Source: CAUZIR01 sp034421295
Lineage (GTDB): Bacteria > Chloroflexota > Dehalococcoidia > Lucifugimonadales > UBA2962
NCBI GenBank assembly: GCA_034421295.1
Contig: DAOUKM010000019.1
Coordinates: forward strand, 62,001-126,000
DNA length: 64,000 bases
Reading direction: 5' to 3'
How positions within the stretch are numbered: the stretch's first letter is position 1; the number at the start of each line of letters is the position of its first letter. A program made the translations under genes and the position numbers. Below, piece by piece: positions 26,554 through 35,256 of this stretch. Under the pieces are notes generated by a model. That model was not told the DNA's origin. It saw only the letters and a list, made by a program, of their open reading frames with translations, and ran no database searches.

Positions 26554-27150
26554 GTGGGATTAGATCAGCCTGATTTCTCCAACCTTGGGTCCGGTTTCGA
26601 CGGGAAGATGCCCCCGGGAGGCAACAGCCCCGCGGACAGCATATTCGACCAGGTACTGCCCAACGCCGTGGTGGCCAAATCCAGCGAGATGTTCGCGCTG
26701 GCGCGAAAGTCATCCCTGTGGACTCTATCTTTTGGCCTGGCCTGCTGCGCGATCGAGATGATGTCCGCTCATATGTCGCACCATGATCTGGACCGATTCG
26801 GCGTGGTGACCTGGCCCTCCCCCAGGCAGGCCGACGTGATGATCGTTGCAGGCACCGTGGTCAAGAAGATGGCCGATCCCATAATTCGCCTGTACGAGCA
26901 GATGCCAGACCCGAAGTGGGTGATAGCGATGGGAAGCTGCGCCACCAATGGAGGGCCCTACTTTCGATCGTATTCGGTAGTGATGGGAGTCGATCACCTG
27001 ATCCCGGTCGACGTGTACGTTCCTGGCTGCCCGCCCCGCCCGGAGGCGCTGATGTTCGGCATTCTCGAACTGCAGGACAAGATCTCTGCCGACGCCAAGG
27101 GATCACCGCTCGCTCAACCGGATCGCCCGGACCGACCCGGATCCCACTAG
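26554..27150 (+). CDS. nuoB: NADH-quinone oxidoreductase subunit B
   Basis: 198 residues from GTG 26554, which follows AGGAG with seven bases of spacing; the longer frame from 26473 overlaps nuoA and is rejected. Peripheral-arm subunit that holds the terminal cluster N2 next to the quinone site. The four ligands are Cys 64 and Cys 65 in GLACCAIEM, Cys 129 in GSCATNGG and Cys 159 in VPGCPPRPEAL. The C-terminal tail is hydrophilic and Asp/Pro-rich. The stop abuts the ATG of nuoC. Confidence 0.96.
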   Translation: MGLDQPDFSNLGSGFDGKMPPGGNSPADSIFDQVLPNAVVAKSSEMFALARKSSLWTLSFGLACCAIEMMSAHMSHHDLDRFGVVTWPSPRQADVMIVAGTVVKKMADPIIRLYEQMPDPKWVIAMGSCATNGGPYFRSYSVVMGVDHLIPVDVYVPGCPPRPEALMFGILELQDKISADAKGSPLAQPDRPDRPGSH

Positions 27151-27789
27151 ATGCCAGAGGAACGAGAGGATCCGGCGGCAAATGGGCCGGAGAGTGGGCC
27201 TGCGGGCGGCGCCAAGGATGAGACTGCCGAATCTGGCCCACGAAGCTCAGCCTCGCCGCGGCCGGTGGTCCCGAAGAGGGCCAGACCGGTCCGCCGCGAG
27301 CCCAAGGTGGAGGTGGCGCGGGACGCTCTGGATGAGAGGGGGGCGGCGCTCTCCAGCCTGGTCCGTGAACTGTTCGGCGGCGACATAGAGCTGGGGGTGG
27401 AGGTCGACGAGGTCAGCTTGCGGGTGCAGCCGGATATGGTCCCGGCCATCTGCAGCCGACTCAGGGCCGAGCCCGAGCTACGCTTCGACTATCTGCGCAG
27501 CCTCTCTGTGGTCGACTACGTCGTCCGGCTGGAAGTCAACTATCACCTTTTTTCCTACCCCAGACGCCACAAGCTGGTCGTCAAGGCCGACGTCTGCCCG
27601 GACAGTCCAGACCTGCCCTCGGTTACCGGGATATGGCGGGCGGCCGACTGGTTCGAGCGAGAGTGCCATGACCTGTTCGGGGTGCGCTTTACCGGGCACC
27701 CGGATCCGGCTCCACTCCTGCTCTACGAGGGATTCGAGGGACACCCGGGGCGAAAATCCTATCCGTTCCACGACTACGACGAGTGGTAG
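27151..27789 (+). CDS. nuoC: NADH-quinone oxidoreductase subunit C
   Basis: 212 residues. The first 60 or so are Pro/Glu/Arg-rich and look disordered, an extension not typical of NuoC. The 30-kDa-subunit core then shows YHLFSYPRRHKLVVKADVC, the signature WRAADWFERECHDLFGVRFTGHPD and the C-terminal YPFHDYDEW. It interacts with NuoD in the connecting arm. It begins at the base after the nuoB stop and overlaps nuoD by seven bases. Confidence 0.94.
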   Translation: MPEEREDPAANGPESGPAGGAKDETAESGPRSSASPRPVVPKRARPVRREPKVEVARDALDERGAALSSLVRELFGGDIELGVEVDEVSLRVQPDMVPAICSRLRAEPELRFDYLRSLSVVDYVVRLEVNYHLFSYPRRHKLVVKADVCPDSPDLPSVTGIWRAADWFERECHDLFGVRFTGHPDPAPLLLYEGFEGHPGRKSYPFHDYDEW

Positions 27790-28958
27790 ACCAGGGTCCT
27801 GCCCACGCGGGCGCCGAAGCGACGGGTCATGCCTCAGGGATGAAGATCTCTCCGAGTACGTCGGGGTCCACCGTCGACATGATGATCAACATGGGACCCC
27901 AGCATCCAAGCACCCACGGCGTCTTCAGGCTGGTGCTCCAGCTGGACGGCGAGCGAATCGTAGATGCAGTGCCCCACATCGGATACCTTCACAGGGGTTC
28001 GGAAAAGCTGTGCGAGGGGGAATCTTACGCACAGGTCATAACGCTCTTCGACCGGCTCGACTACGTAGCCAATCTAAATGGCGAACTGGCCTTTTGCATG
28101 GCGGTCGAAAAACTCATGGATATCCAGGTCCCGGAACGCGCCTGGTACATCCGTACCATCCTGTGCGAACTCAACCGCGTAGCCAGTCACATGCTCTTCT
28201 ACGGCGTGTACGGCCTGGACGCCGGGGCAATGACACCCATCCTCTACGGATTCAGGGAGCGGGAGCGGATACAGTCGCTCTTTGAGACCGTGACCGGCGC
28301 TCGAATGATGCACAACTTCATCCGCATCGGCGGGGTTAAACAGGATTTGCCGGACGACTTCCTCGCGCGTCTTTCGCGAATCGTCGATGAGCTCAAGCGC
28401 GCGGTCGATGAGTGCGACAGGCTGCTGACCGGGGGCGAGCCCTTCCTGGCCCGAACCCGTGGCGTGAGCCCGCTGTCGACTCTGGACGCCATCGATTTCG
28501 GCGTAACCGGCCCGCTGCTTAGAGCGACCGGAATGGTCGAGGATGTGCGCGTGTCGGAGCCATACGGAATCTATGACCGGTTCGAGTTCGGGATCCCGGT
28601 GGGAACAACGGGTGACTGCTGGGACCGCTACTACATACGCGTCGAAGAGATGCGGCAGTCGCTGTCTATTGTCGAGCAGGCAATGGACCAGATCGAACCT
28701 GGCGAAACGCAGGCGAAGATGCGTCGTATCGCTCGACCCCCCAAGGGCGAGGTCTACGTCCGCAGCGAGTCGCCAAGGGGTGATTTCGGTGTATTCCTAG
28801 TCAGCGACGGCGGCCCGAAGCCCTATCGAGTGAAGGCTCGAACGCCCTCGTTTTCCAACCTTCAGGCCATCCGTCACATGCTGCGGGACACGTACGTCGC
28901 TGATGCCGTAGTGGTGCTTGGGTCCCTGGACATCGTCCTGGGCGAGGTCGACCGTTGA
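27783..28958 (+). CDS. nuoD: NADH-quinone oxidoreductase subunit D
   Basis: 391 residues with a GTG start inside the end of nuoC. The 49-kDa subunit that lines the quinone-reduction chamber with NuoB. Signatures: NMGPQHPSTHGVFRLVLQLDGE, IGYLHRGSEKL, NRVASHMLFYGVYGLD, and the C-terminal block ending in DIVLGEVDR. A separate NuoD, not fused to NuoC. The stop overlaps the TTG start of nuoH by four bases, a translational-coupling arrangement. Confidence 0.96.
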   Translation: MVDQGPAHAGAEATGHASGMKISPSTSGSTVDMMINMGPQHPSTHGVFRLVLQLDGERIVDAVPHIGYLHRGSEKLCEGESYAQVITLFDRLDYVANLNGELAFCMAVEKLMDIQVPERAWYIRTILCELNRVASHMLFYGVYGLDAGAMTPILYGFRERERIQSLFETVTGARMMHNFIRIGGVKQDLPDDFLARLSRIVDELKRAVDECDRLLTGGEPFLARTRGVSPLSTLDAIDFGVTGPLLRATGMVEDVRVSEPYGIYDRFEFGIPVGTTGDCWDRYYIRVEEMRQSLSIVEQAMDQIEPGETQAKMRRIARPPKGEVYVRSESPRGDFGVFLVSDGGPKPYRVKARTPSFSNLQAIRHMLRDTYVADAVVVLGSLDIVLGEVDR

Positions 28959-30151
28959 GCGCGCTGGAGGTCGTCTACTACACGCTTGGGGCGCTCGGTC
29001 TTATGACCTTCCTGTCGCTCTCCGTGATGATGCTGACCTATGTCGAGCGCAAGTTCCTTGCCCGCATCCAGCAGCGCATGGGACCCATGCGGGTCGGTCC
29101 GCACGGCACTCTCCAGCCTGTTGCCGACGTGGTCAAACTGGTGCTCAAGGAGGACATACTGCCGTCGTGGGCCGACCGCCCGGTCTACTGGCTGGCACCG
29201 TTGGCAATCTTCCTGCCGGCGCTTGCGATCTGGGTCACTCTGCCGCTTGGTGAGGATCTGGTCTTGCGCAACCTGGATCTGGGCCTGCTGTACATTGTCG
29301 CCGTCTCAGTGCTGTCGGTTCTGGGTCTGGTGATGGCGGGCTGGGGGTCTGCCAACAAGTACGCGATGCTGGGGGGCCTCAGGGCGGCAGGCCAGCTCAT
29401 CTCCTATGAAATCCCGTTCATCCTGGCCGTCCTCGGGGTGGCCATGCTGAGCCAGACACTCGACCTGACCCGCATCGTCGACGATCAGGCCCGCATAGCG
29501 AACGTGCTGATCCAGCCTGTAGGCCTGTTTATATTCCTGATGGCAGGACTGGCCGAGCTGGGCCGGACTCCGTTTGATATCCATCACGCCGAGTCGGAGA
29601 TCGTGGGCGGCCCTTTCGTGGAATACAGCGGTGCCCACTGGGCGATCATACAGTTGGCCGAATACGTCAATACCTTCGCGGTGGCGGCGCTGGTGGTACT
29701 GCTCTTTCTGGGGGGATGGAGATGGCCGGCGATGCCTTTCGAGGGCGGCGCGCATCACGTCCTTTCCCTGGTCTGGTTCCTGGCAAAGACCTACGGCGTC
29801 ATACTGCTGATCTTCTGGATTCGAGGAACTTATCCGAGGCTGCGAATCGACCAGCTGATGTCCTTTAGCTGGAAGGTCCTGGTACCGGCGTCTTTCCTGA
29901 ACATCACATTCACGGGACTGGTGCTGTTCTACGAGCTGCACTGGTCGGTGCTGACGGCCCTATCTTTGCTAACATTGGCCGCCGTAGGCTACCTGATCCA
30001 TCGGCGTCCCGGCCCCGCAGCCCGGGGAGGTACGGTGCGGGTAGTGCAGGCCAGGGAAGCCGGCCTCATCCCTTCCACCGCTGCGAAACGGCAAGTCGAA
30101 AGGACCGACACCGAACGGCGACCTGGCTCCGTCGAGAGCGAGTCCAGATAG
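28955..30151 (+). CDS. nuoH: NADH-quinone oxidoreductase subunit H
   Basis: 398 residues with a TTG start overlapping the nuoD stop (TTGA). Integral membrane subunit at the junction of the two arms, about eight helices. Key blocks are YVERKFLARIQQRMGPMRVG, GWGSANKYAMLGGLRAAGQ, SYEIPFILAV, and FDIHHAESEIVGG, which carries quinone-tunnel acidic residues. The C terminus has a hydrophilic tail of about 50 residues (Arg/Glu/Ser-rich), longer than usual. A 71-base gap precedes nuoI. Confidence 0.96.
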   Translation: MSALEVVYYTLGALGLMTFLSLSVMMLTYVERKFLARIQQRMGPMRVGPHGTLQPVADVVKLVLKEDILPSWADRPVYWLAPLAIFLPALAIWVTLPLGEDLVLRNLDLGLLYIVAVSVLSVLGLVMAGWGSANKYAMLGGLRAAGQLISYEIPFILAVLGVAMLSQTLDLTRIVDDQARIANVLIQPVGLFIFLMAGLAELGRTPFDIHHAESEIVGGPFVEYSGAHWAIIQLAEYVNTFAVAALVVLLFLGGWRWPAMPFEGGAHHVLSLVWFLAKTYGVILLIFWIRGTYPRLRIDQLMSFSWKVLVPASFLNITFTGLVLFYELHWSVLTALSLLTLAAVGYLIHRRPGPAARGGTVRVVQAREAGLIPSTAAKRQVERTDTERRPGSVESESR

Positions 30152-30222
30152 GGACGCCCAGATGGTACCGGGCCGACAGATGAGATCGACGGAACGCAAT
30201 ATCTGAGGACTGGGAAGAGAAG

Positions 30223-30816
30223 ATGTTGGGAAGTTTGAGGGGCCTGGCGGTAACGCTGGCCACCATGATGCGTAAGCCGGTTACCGCCCAGTATCCCGAT
30301 CCCGGCGAGCGGCTCCCGATAGACGATCGCTTCATGGGTTTTCCAGCACTATTGTGGGACTACTCGAACGATGAACCCTACTGCACAGGGTGCATGGTCT
30401 GCGTCAGGGAATGCCCGACACAGTGCATGAGCGCGGAGATGACCGACAATCCGCGCTTTGCGGCCGGGGAATCAACTCGCAAGAAGATCATCGACAGCTT
30501 TGAGATCAATCTGGGCCGCTGCATCGTCTGTGGCATCTGCGTGGACGTGTGCAATTTTGACGCGATCGAAATGAGCCACGAGCATGAGCTGGGCAAGTTC
30601 GAGCGCAACGCGAACCGCGCCGACCTTACCAGTTTGCTGGACATGGGCAAGATCTGGCAGGACGACGTCGGCTGGTCCCCCGCGCAGGCCAAGAACATCG
30701 GCGACCCGCAGACCCGAAAGCGAAAACAGGAACAAGACAAAACCAGGGTGGCCAAGACGGGTGCAGCGCCAATAGAGATAGTGGGAGTGGATTCGGCCGG
30801 AACGGCCAGCTCCTGA
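30223..30816 (+). CDS. nuoI: NADH-quinone oxidoreductase subunit I
   Basis: 197 residues. Peripheral-arm ferredoxin-like subunit with clusters N6a and N6b. The two 4Fe-4S motifs are CTGCMVCVRECP and CIVCGICVDVCNFDAIEM. A hydrophilic, Lys/Gln-rich tail of about 50 residues follows the second cluster, longer than usual. A purine-rich GAAGAGAAG precedes the ATG. The stop TGA overlaps the ATG of nuoJ by one base. Confidence 0.95.
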   Translation: MLGSLRGLAVTLATMMRKPVTAQYPDPGERLPIDDRFMGFPALLWDYSNDEPYCTGCMVCVRECPTQCMSAEMTDNPRFAAGESTRKKIIDSFEINLGRCIVCGICVDVCNFDAIEMSHEHELGKFERNANRADLTSLLDMGKIWQDDVGWSPAQAKNIGDPQTRKRKQEQDKTRVAKTGAAPIEIVGVDSAGTASS

Positions 30817-31328
30817 TGGCGACGGTCGTATTCTTCTACCTGGCGGCCGCGCTCGTGCTGGGCGGTGCCATCGGTGTGGTGACCACCCGGAACATCGTCT
30901 ACGCAGCCTTCGGTCTGCTTGTAACGCTGATGGGCATCGCCGCCCTGTTCCTGCTGACCTTCGCCCAGTTCCTCGCGCTGGTGCAGGTGTTGATATACGG
31001 CGGTGCTGTCGTCATCGTGATTATCTTCGCCCTCATGCTGACCCGCCTGGACGACTTTCGGCGCCTGTCGGACCATCGGAGTTGGCCGGTCGGAGCCATA
31101 GCCGCCCTGGCGGTCTTTGGGCTGATGATCGCCGCGGTCCTGCGCACCTCGGTGCGGACCGGACCGCGTGAAGGTGTGGCTTTTGCCGACCTGGGTGAGA
31201 CCCTTTTCAGAGACTGGGCAGTGCCATTTGAGGTGGCATCCCTGGTACTTCTTATCGCCCTGATCGGAGCAGTGGTCATGGTGCGCCGATCCAGCCAGGA
31301 GGACGACGGTCCCGGAGGCGATGCTTGA
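30816..31328 (+). CDS. nuoJ: NADH-quinone oxidoreductase subunit J
   Basis: 170 residues, five predicted membrane helices. VYAAFGLLVTLMGIAALFLL and QVLIYGGAVVIVIIFALML match the NuoJ family; the second contains the GGAxV pi-bulge-prone helix. The TGATG overlap at its 3' end with nuoK suggests coupled translation. Confidence 0.94.
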   Translation: MATVVFFYLAAALVLGGAIGVVTTRNIVYAAFGLLVTLMGIAALFLLTFAQFLALVQVLIYGGAVVIVIIFALMLTRLDDFRRLSDHRSWPVGAIAALAVFGLMIAAVLRTSVRTGPREGVAFADLGETLFRDWAVPFEVASLVLLIALIGAVVMVRRSSQEDDGPGGDA

Positions 31329-31642
31329 TGGAACTCGCCCATTTTCAGGTGCTGGGAGCGGCGCTGTTCGCGATCGGACTCTACGGCGTCCTGGCGCGTC
31401 GCAGCGCCGTGTTGATCCTCATGTCCATCGAGTTGATGCTGAACGCAGTAAACATCAACCTGATCGGCTATGCGGCCTTTGTCGACTTCAGCGACGCTCA
31501 GCGCGCCCTCGGACAGGTATTGATAGTGTTTGTGATAACGATAGCCGCGGCGGAACTGGCCCTGGCGGTGGCCATCATCCTGCGGCTTTACCGTAACCGG
31601 TCCACGGTTAACGCCGACGATATCAACATCATGTCGGGCTAG
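31328..31642 (+). CDS. nuoK: NADH-quinone oxidoreductase subunit K
   Basis: 104 residues, three helices, antiporter-linked subunit. GLYGVLARRSAVLILMSIEL and MLNAVNINLIGY show the two conserved Glu-bearing helices (Glu in SIELMLNAVN and later AAAELALAVAIIL). The ATG at 31328 overlaps the nuoJ stop; a TTG one codon earlier is also possible. An 88-base gap separates it from nuoL and holds no clear promoter. Confidence 0.94.
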   Translation: MELAHFQVLGAALFAIGLYGVLARRSAVLILMSIELMLNAVNINLIGYAAFVDFSDAQRALGQVLIVFVITIAAAELALAVAIILRLYRNRSTVNADDINIMSG

Positions 31643-31730
31643 CCCCCGAACCATGCCGGGCACTTCGACCACCGGAGCCGGTTCGGGTAGCGCAATATCA
31701 ACCTAGCGACGGAGTCGCACAGATACAGCA

Positions 31731-33635
31731 ATGGGAGATGCGAGCGAAATAGGAATCAACGCGGCCTGGGTGATACCGGCACTCAGCGCCTCCGCTTTTT
31801 TCCTGATAGTCGTATCCAACCGTCTATGGGGGCTCGCCTTCCGTAGATCCGACATCGCCTCCATAGTCTCTCCAGCACTCTCTATAGCCGCCCTGGCTGC
31901 CGGCTTTGCGCTGTTTTGGGTGGTGTTGATCGATCTACTCGCAAGCGGACCCGGCACCTTCTCGATCACCTGGATGTCGGTCGGCGACACGGACATCAGG
32001 TGGGGCGTATGGGTGGACGAACTCTCGGTGATCATGCTCGGCCTGGTGACTTTCGTCGCCCTTCTCGTGCAGGTCTACTCGCTGGGCTACATGAGGGGCG
32101 ATCCGCGCTTCGGGTGGTACTTTGCCGCTCACGCCCTGTTCGCAGCCTCGATGCTGGCACTGGTGCTGGCCGACAATTTGCTGTTCCTCTACGTCGCCTG
32201 GGAGCTGGTGGGATTGGGCTCCTATCTCCTGATCGGCTTTTGGTGGGAGCGCCGGTCGGCGGCGGAGGCGGCCAAAAAGGCCTTCGTCACGACCCGGATC
32301 GGGGATGTCGGGCTGCTGGTGGGCATAATCCTTCTATTCAGGGCGACGGGAACGTTCGACATATCGACCATCTTCCACGTGGCCGCCTCCGGCGGGTTGA
32401 GCGATGTAACGCTGAACGCCGCAACAGCGCTGATCTTCCTGGGTGCGATGGGCAAGTCTGCGCAGTTCCCCTTCCACGTCTGGCTGCCTGACGCCATGGA
32501 GGGTCCGACGCCGGTTTCGGCTCTCATACACGCGGCGACTATGGTGGCGGCGGGGGTATTCCTCGTGGCACGCATGCTCCCGCTGTTCGAGCTAGCACCC
32601 AACGTCCTGCTCGTCGTCGCGATCATCGGTCTGATCACTTTTGTCCTCGCCGGCACGCTGGCAATGGTGATGACCGACATCAAACGCATACTCGCCTACT
32701 CGACCGTTAGCCACCTGGGACTAATGATGCTGTCGCTGGGATCTGGCGCGCTTGCGGCGGCCACGTTCCACCTGGTCGCTCACGGCGTATCCAAGGCGCT
32801 GCTATTCCTGGGGGCCGGAAGCGTTATGCACGCCTGCAAGGATGAGACGAACGTCTGGAAGATGGGAGGGCTGCGTCGCAAGATGCCGATAACCGCCTGG
32901 ACGTTCGTCATCGGCGCGGCCAGCCTGGCCGGATTACCCCCTCTGGCGGGCTTTTTCTCAAAAGACGAGGTCCTGCTGGGAATATGGCACGACCTCAATC
33001 CGGCCTTCCTGGTAATCGCCCTCATAGGCGCGTTCCTGAGTGCTCTGTACATGGCCAGGGTAGTCCTCGTGGTCTTCTTCGGGAGGCTCAACCCCGAGCA
33101 AACTCGGGCGCACGAATCCCCGATGGTGATGTGGGCACCCCTCGCGATCCTGGCCGTTCTCGCCGCCGGTGTAGGCTTCATCGCCCTAAACTACACGGCG
33201 GATTACCAGGGCTTTGCAGGGTTCATGGAGCCTGGCCACCACTTCGAGGTGGAAGGGTGGCTGCTGGGCGTCTCGGTGGCTCTTGCGCTCGGGGCCCTTG
33301 CCGGCGGCTGGCTCGCCTATCACCGCAACGCCATCTCCCACAGGGCGCTGGCGCATCGCTTCAGCGACGCACACCGCATCCTCGTGAACAAGTACTACCT
33401 AGACGAGGCCTACCAGTGGTTCATCGACCGCGTCGTGCTGGTCACGGCGCGGCTACTGGCACTATTCGACCGGGTCGTTATCAACGACACGGGCGTGGAC
33501 GGCCCCGCGGTCTCCGTGCGCATGTCGGCCCTTAAGGTAAGGGTCCTGCAGACAGGCTATCTGTTCACGTACGGCGCCGCGATGGCGCTCGGGGTCGTGG
33601 CGCTTTCACTCATCTGGTGGATATTCCTGACTTGA
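31731..33635 (+). CDS. nuoL: NADH-quinone oxidoreductase subunit L
   Basis: 634 residues. Largest proton-pumping, Mrp-antiporter-like membrane subunit, with the long lateral helix expected at the C terminus. Core motifs are YVAWELVGLGSYLLIGFWWE, GAMGKSAQFPFHVWLPDAMEGPTPVSALIHAATMV (shown here in parts: AQFPFHVWLPDAMEG; VSALIHAATMV), AYSTVSHLGLMMLSLG and GLPPLAGFFSKDE. These include the conserved Lys and Glu of the proton channel. Full length. Confidence 0.96.
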   Translation: MGDASEIGINAAWVIPALSASAFFLIVVSNRLWGLAFRRSDIASIVSPALSIAALAAGFALFWVVLIDLLASGPGTFSITWMSVGDTDIRWGVWVDELSVIMLGLVTFVALLVQVYSLGYMRGDPRFGWYFAAHALFAASMLALVLADNLLFLYVAWELVGLGSYLLIGFWWERRSAAEAAKKAFVTTRIGDVGLLVGIILLFRATGTFDISTIFHVAASGGLSDVTLNAATALIFLGAMGKSAQFPFHVWLPDAMEGPTPVSALIHAATMVAAGVFLVARMLPLFELAPNVLLVVAIIGLITFVLAGTLAMVMTDIKRILAYSTVSHLGLMMLSLGSGALAAATFHLVAHGVSKALLFLGAGSVMHACKDETNVWKMGGLRRKMPITAWTFVIGAASLAGLPPLAGFFSKDEVLLGIWHDLNPAFLVIALIGAFLSALYMARVVLVVFFGRLNPEQTRAHESPMVMWAPLAILAVLAAGVGFIALNYTADYQGFAGFMEPGHHFEVEGWLLGVSVALALGALAGGWLAYHRNAISHRALAHRFSDAHRILVNKYYLDEAYQWFIDRVVLVTARLLALFDRVVINDTGVDGPAVSVRMSALKVRVLQTGYLFTYGAAMALGVVALSLIWWIFLT

Positions 33636-33699
33636 CCTCAACCGCGGCTCGCCAGGCGCCTTGGGTGAATGTTCCCCCGGGGACGGGGACGATGCGCTG

Positions 33700-35256
33700 A
33701 TGGCCACGTTCGATAGCTGGGTGCTGTTCTTGGTGATCGCCCTACCCCTGGTTGGGGCGCTGCTGCTGCTGCTGATCCCCGGTGACCGCAAGGAGCCGAT
33801 CCGCTGGACCGCCGCCGCCATCGCGCTGGTGACCATGGCCTTGTCCATGTATACGTTTGCCGCGTACGACCATGGCGCCGGGGGCTTCCAGTTTGTGCGG
33901 ACGTGGGGATGGCTCAGCCTCCCGGGGCCCTGGGCCCTGGGCGAGAAAGGGATTGAGCTGAGCCTGGGCGCGGACGGTATCTCGGCACCGATGATCATGC
34001 TTACCGGTGTTGTCATGCTGACCGGGGTTCTGGTCTCCCGGTCGATCACCGACCGTCCCAAGGAATTCTTCATCCTGTACTTCCTGCTCCTGTCAGGGGT
34101 GTTCGGTGTCTTCTGCTCCCTTGACCTGTTCTTCCTGTTCTTCTTCTACGAACTCAGTGTGCTCCCCATGTACCTGCTGATAGGAGTCTGGGGCAGCAGC
34201 ACGGACTTTGGAACCTTCATCCGCACCAAGGAATACGGTGCGATGAAGCTCATGCTGTATCTGGTCGCGGGCAGCGTTTTGATCTGGGTCGCCCTGCTGG
34301 CCATGTTCTCGGAGGCAGGCCTGGGCACATTCAGCATACCGGCACTCGCAGGGGCCGAGTTCTCGCGGGAATTTCAGATGCTGTTCTTCCCGTTCCTGAT
34401 GGTGGGCTTCGGTATCCTGGCGGGGCTCTGGCCCTTCCACACCTGGTCGCCGGACGGCCATGTGGCGGCACCGACGGCTGTGAGCATGGTCCACGCCGGC
34501 GTGCTCATGAAGCTGGGCGCCTACGGAATCATCAGGGTGGGCATGTTCCTGCTTCCGGAAGGTGCCGACCGTTGGATGCCTGTGCTGATAGGCCTGGGCA
34601 CGGTCAACGTCCTGTACGGAGCGGTCTCGGCCCTTGGCCAGCGCGACCTCAAGTACGTCATCGGCTACTCATCGGTCAGCCACATGGGCTACGTTCTGAT
34701 GGGTATCGCCACGATGAACCCTCTGGGCATGTCCGGGGCGGTGCTGCAGATGTTTTCCCACGGCGTGATGACTGCACTCTTCTTTGCCGTCGTAGGCGTC
34801 ATTTACGACCGCACTCACACCCGCGACATACGAGTCCTTAGCGGCCTGGCCAGGCGAATGGGCTGGATCTCCGTCCTGTTCGTGATCGCCGGCCTTGCGT
34901 CTTTGGGTCTGCCCGGCCTTTCCGGGTTCGTGGCCGAACTGCTGGTTTTCCTGGGCCTGTTCCAGACATACCCCGCTCTAGGGATCCTAGGCGTGATAGG
35001 CGCCGCAATAACGGCCGTCTATATCCTGCGGCTGGTGGCCAAGGTCTTTTTTGGCAGGCTGGACGAAGCCGAGTGGGACCGTCTAGTCGACCCCGGATTG
35101 AGGAGGGCCCCGGACGGATGGCGGATTGAGAGGATGTCGTCCCTGATTCTTGCCGGTTTCATCCTGGTGGTGGGGCTGTTCCCGTTCCCGTTCATAAGGG
35201 TCATAGACAGCGGCGTGAGCGACGTGCTTGAGGCGATGGCCCGGATCGCGACATGA
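33700..35256 (+). CDS. nuoM: NADH-quinone oxidoreductase subunit M
   Basis: 518 residues from the ATG at 33700; the frame is open to TTG 33661 but the extra 13 residues look non-native. Antiporter-like proton-pumping subunit. Motifs: FFFYELSVLPMYLLIGVWG, LWPFHTWSPDGHVAAPTAVS, GVLMKLGAYGIIRVGMF and YSSVSHMGYVLMGIATMN. The stop overlaps the nuoN start by four bases (ATGA). Confidence 0.96.
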   Translation: MATFDSWVLFLVIALPLVGALLLLLIPGDRKEPIRWTAAAIALVTMALSMYTFAAYDHGAGGFQFVRTWGWLSLPGPWALGEKGIELSLGADGISAPMIMLTGVVMLTGVLVSRSITDRPKEFFILYFLLLSGVFGVFCSLDLFFLFFFYELSVLPMYLLIGVWGSSTDFGTFIRTKEYGAMKLMLYLVAGSVLIWVALLAMFSEAGLGTFSIPALAGAEFSREFQMLFFPFLMVGFGILAGLWPFHTWSPDGHVAAPTAVSMVHAGVLMKLGAYGIIRVGMFLLPEGADRWMPVLIGLGTVNVLYGAVSALGQRDLKYVIGYSSVSHMGYVLMGIATMNPLGMSGAVLQMFSHGVMTALFFAVVGVIYDRTHTRDIRVLSGLARRMGWISVLFVIAGLASLGLPGLSGFVAELLVFLGLFQTYPALGILGVIGAAITAVYILRLVAKVFFGRLDEAEWDRLVDPGLRRAPDGWRIERMSSLILAGFILVVGLFPFPFIRVIDSGVSDVLEAMARIAT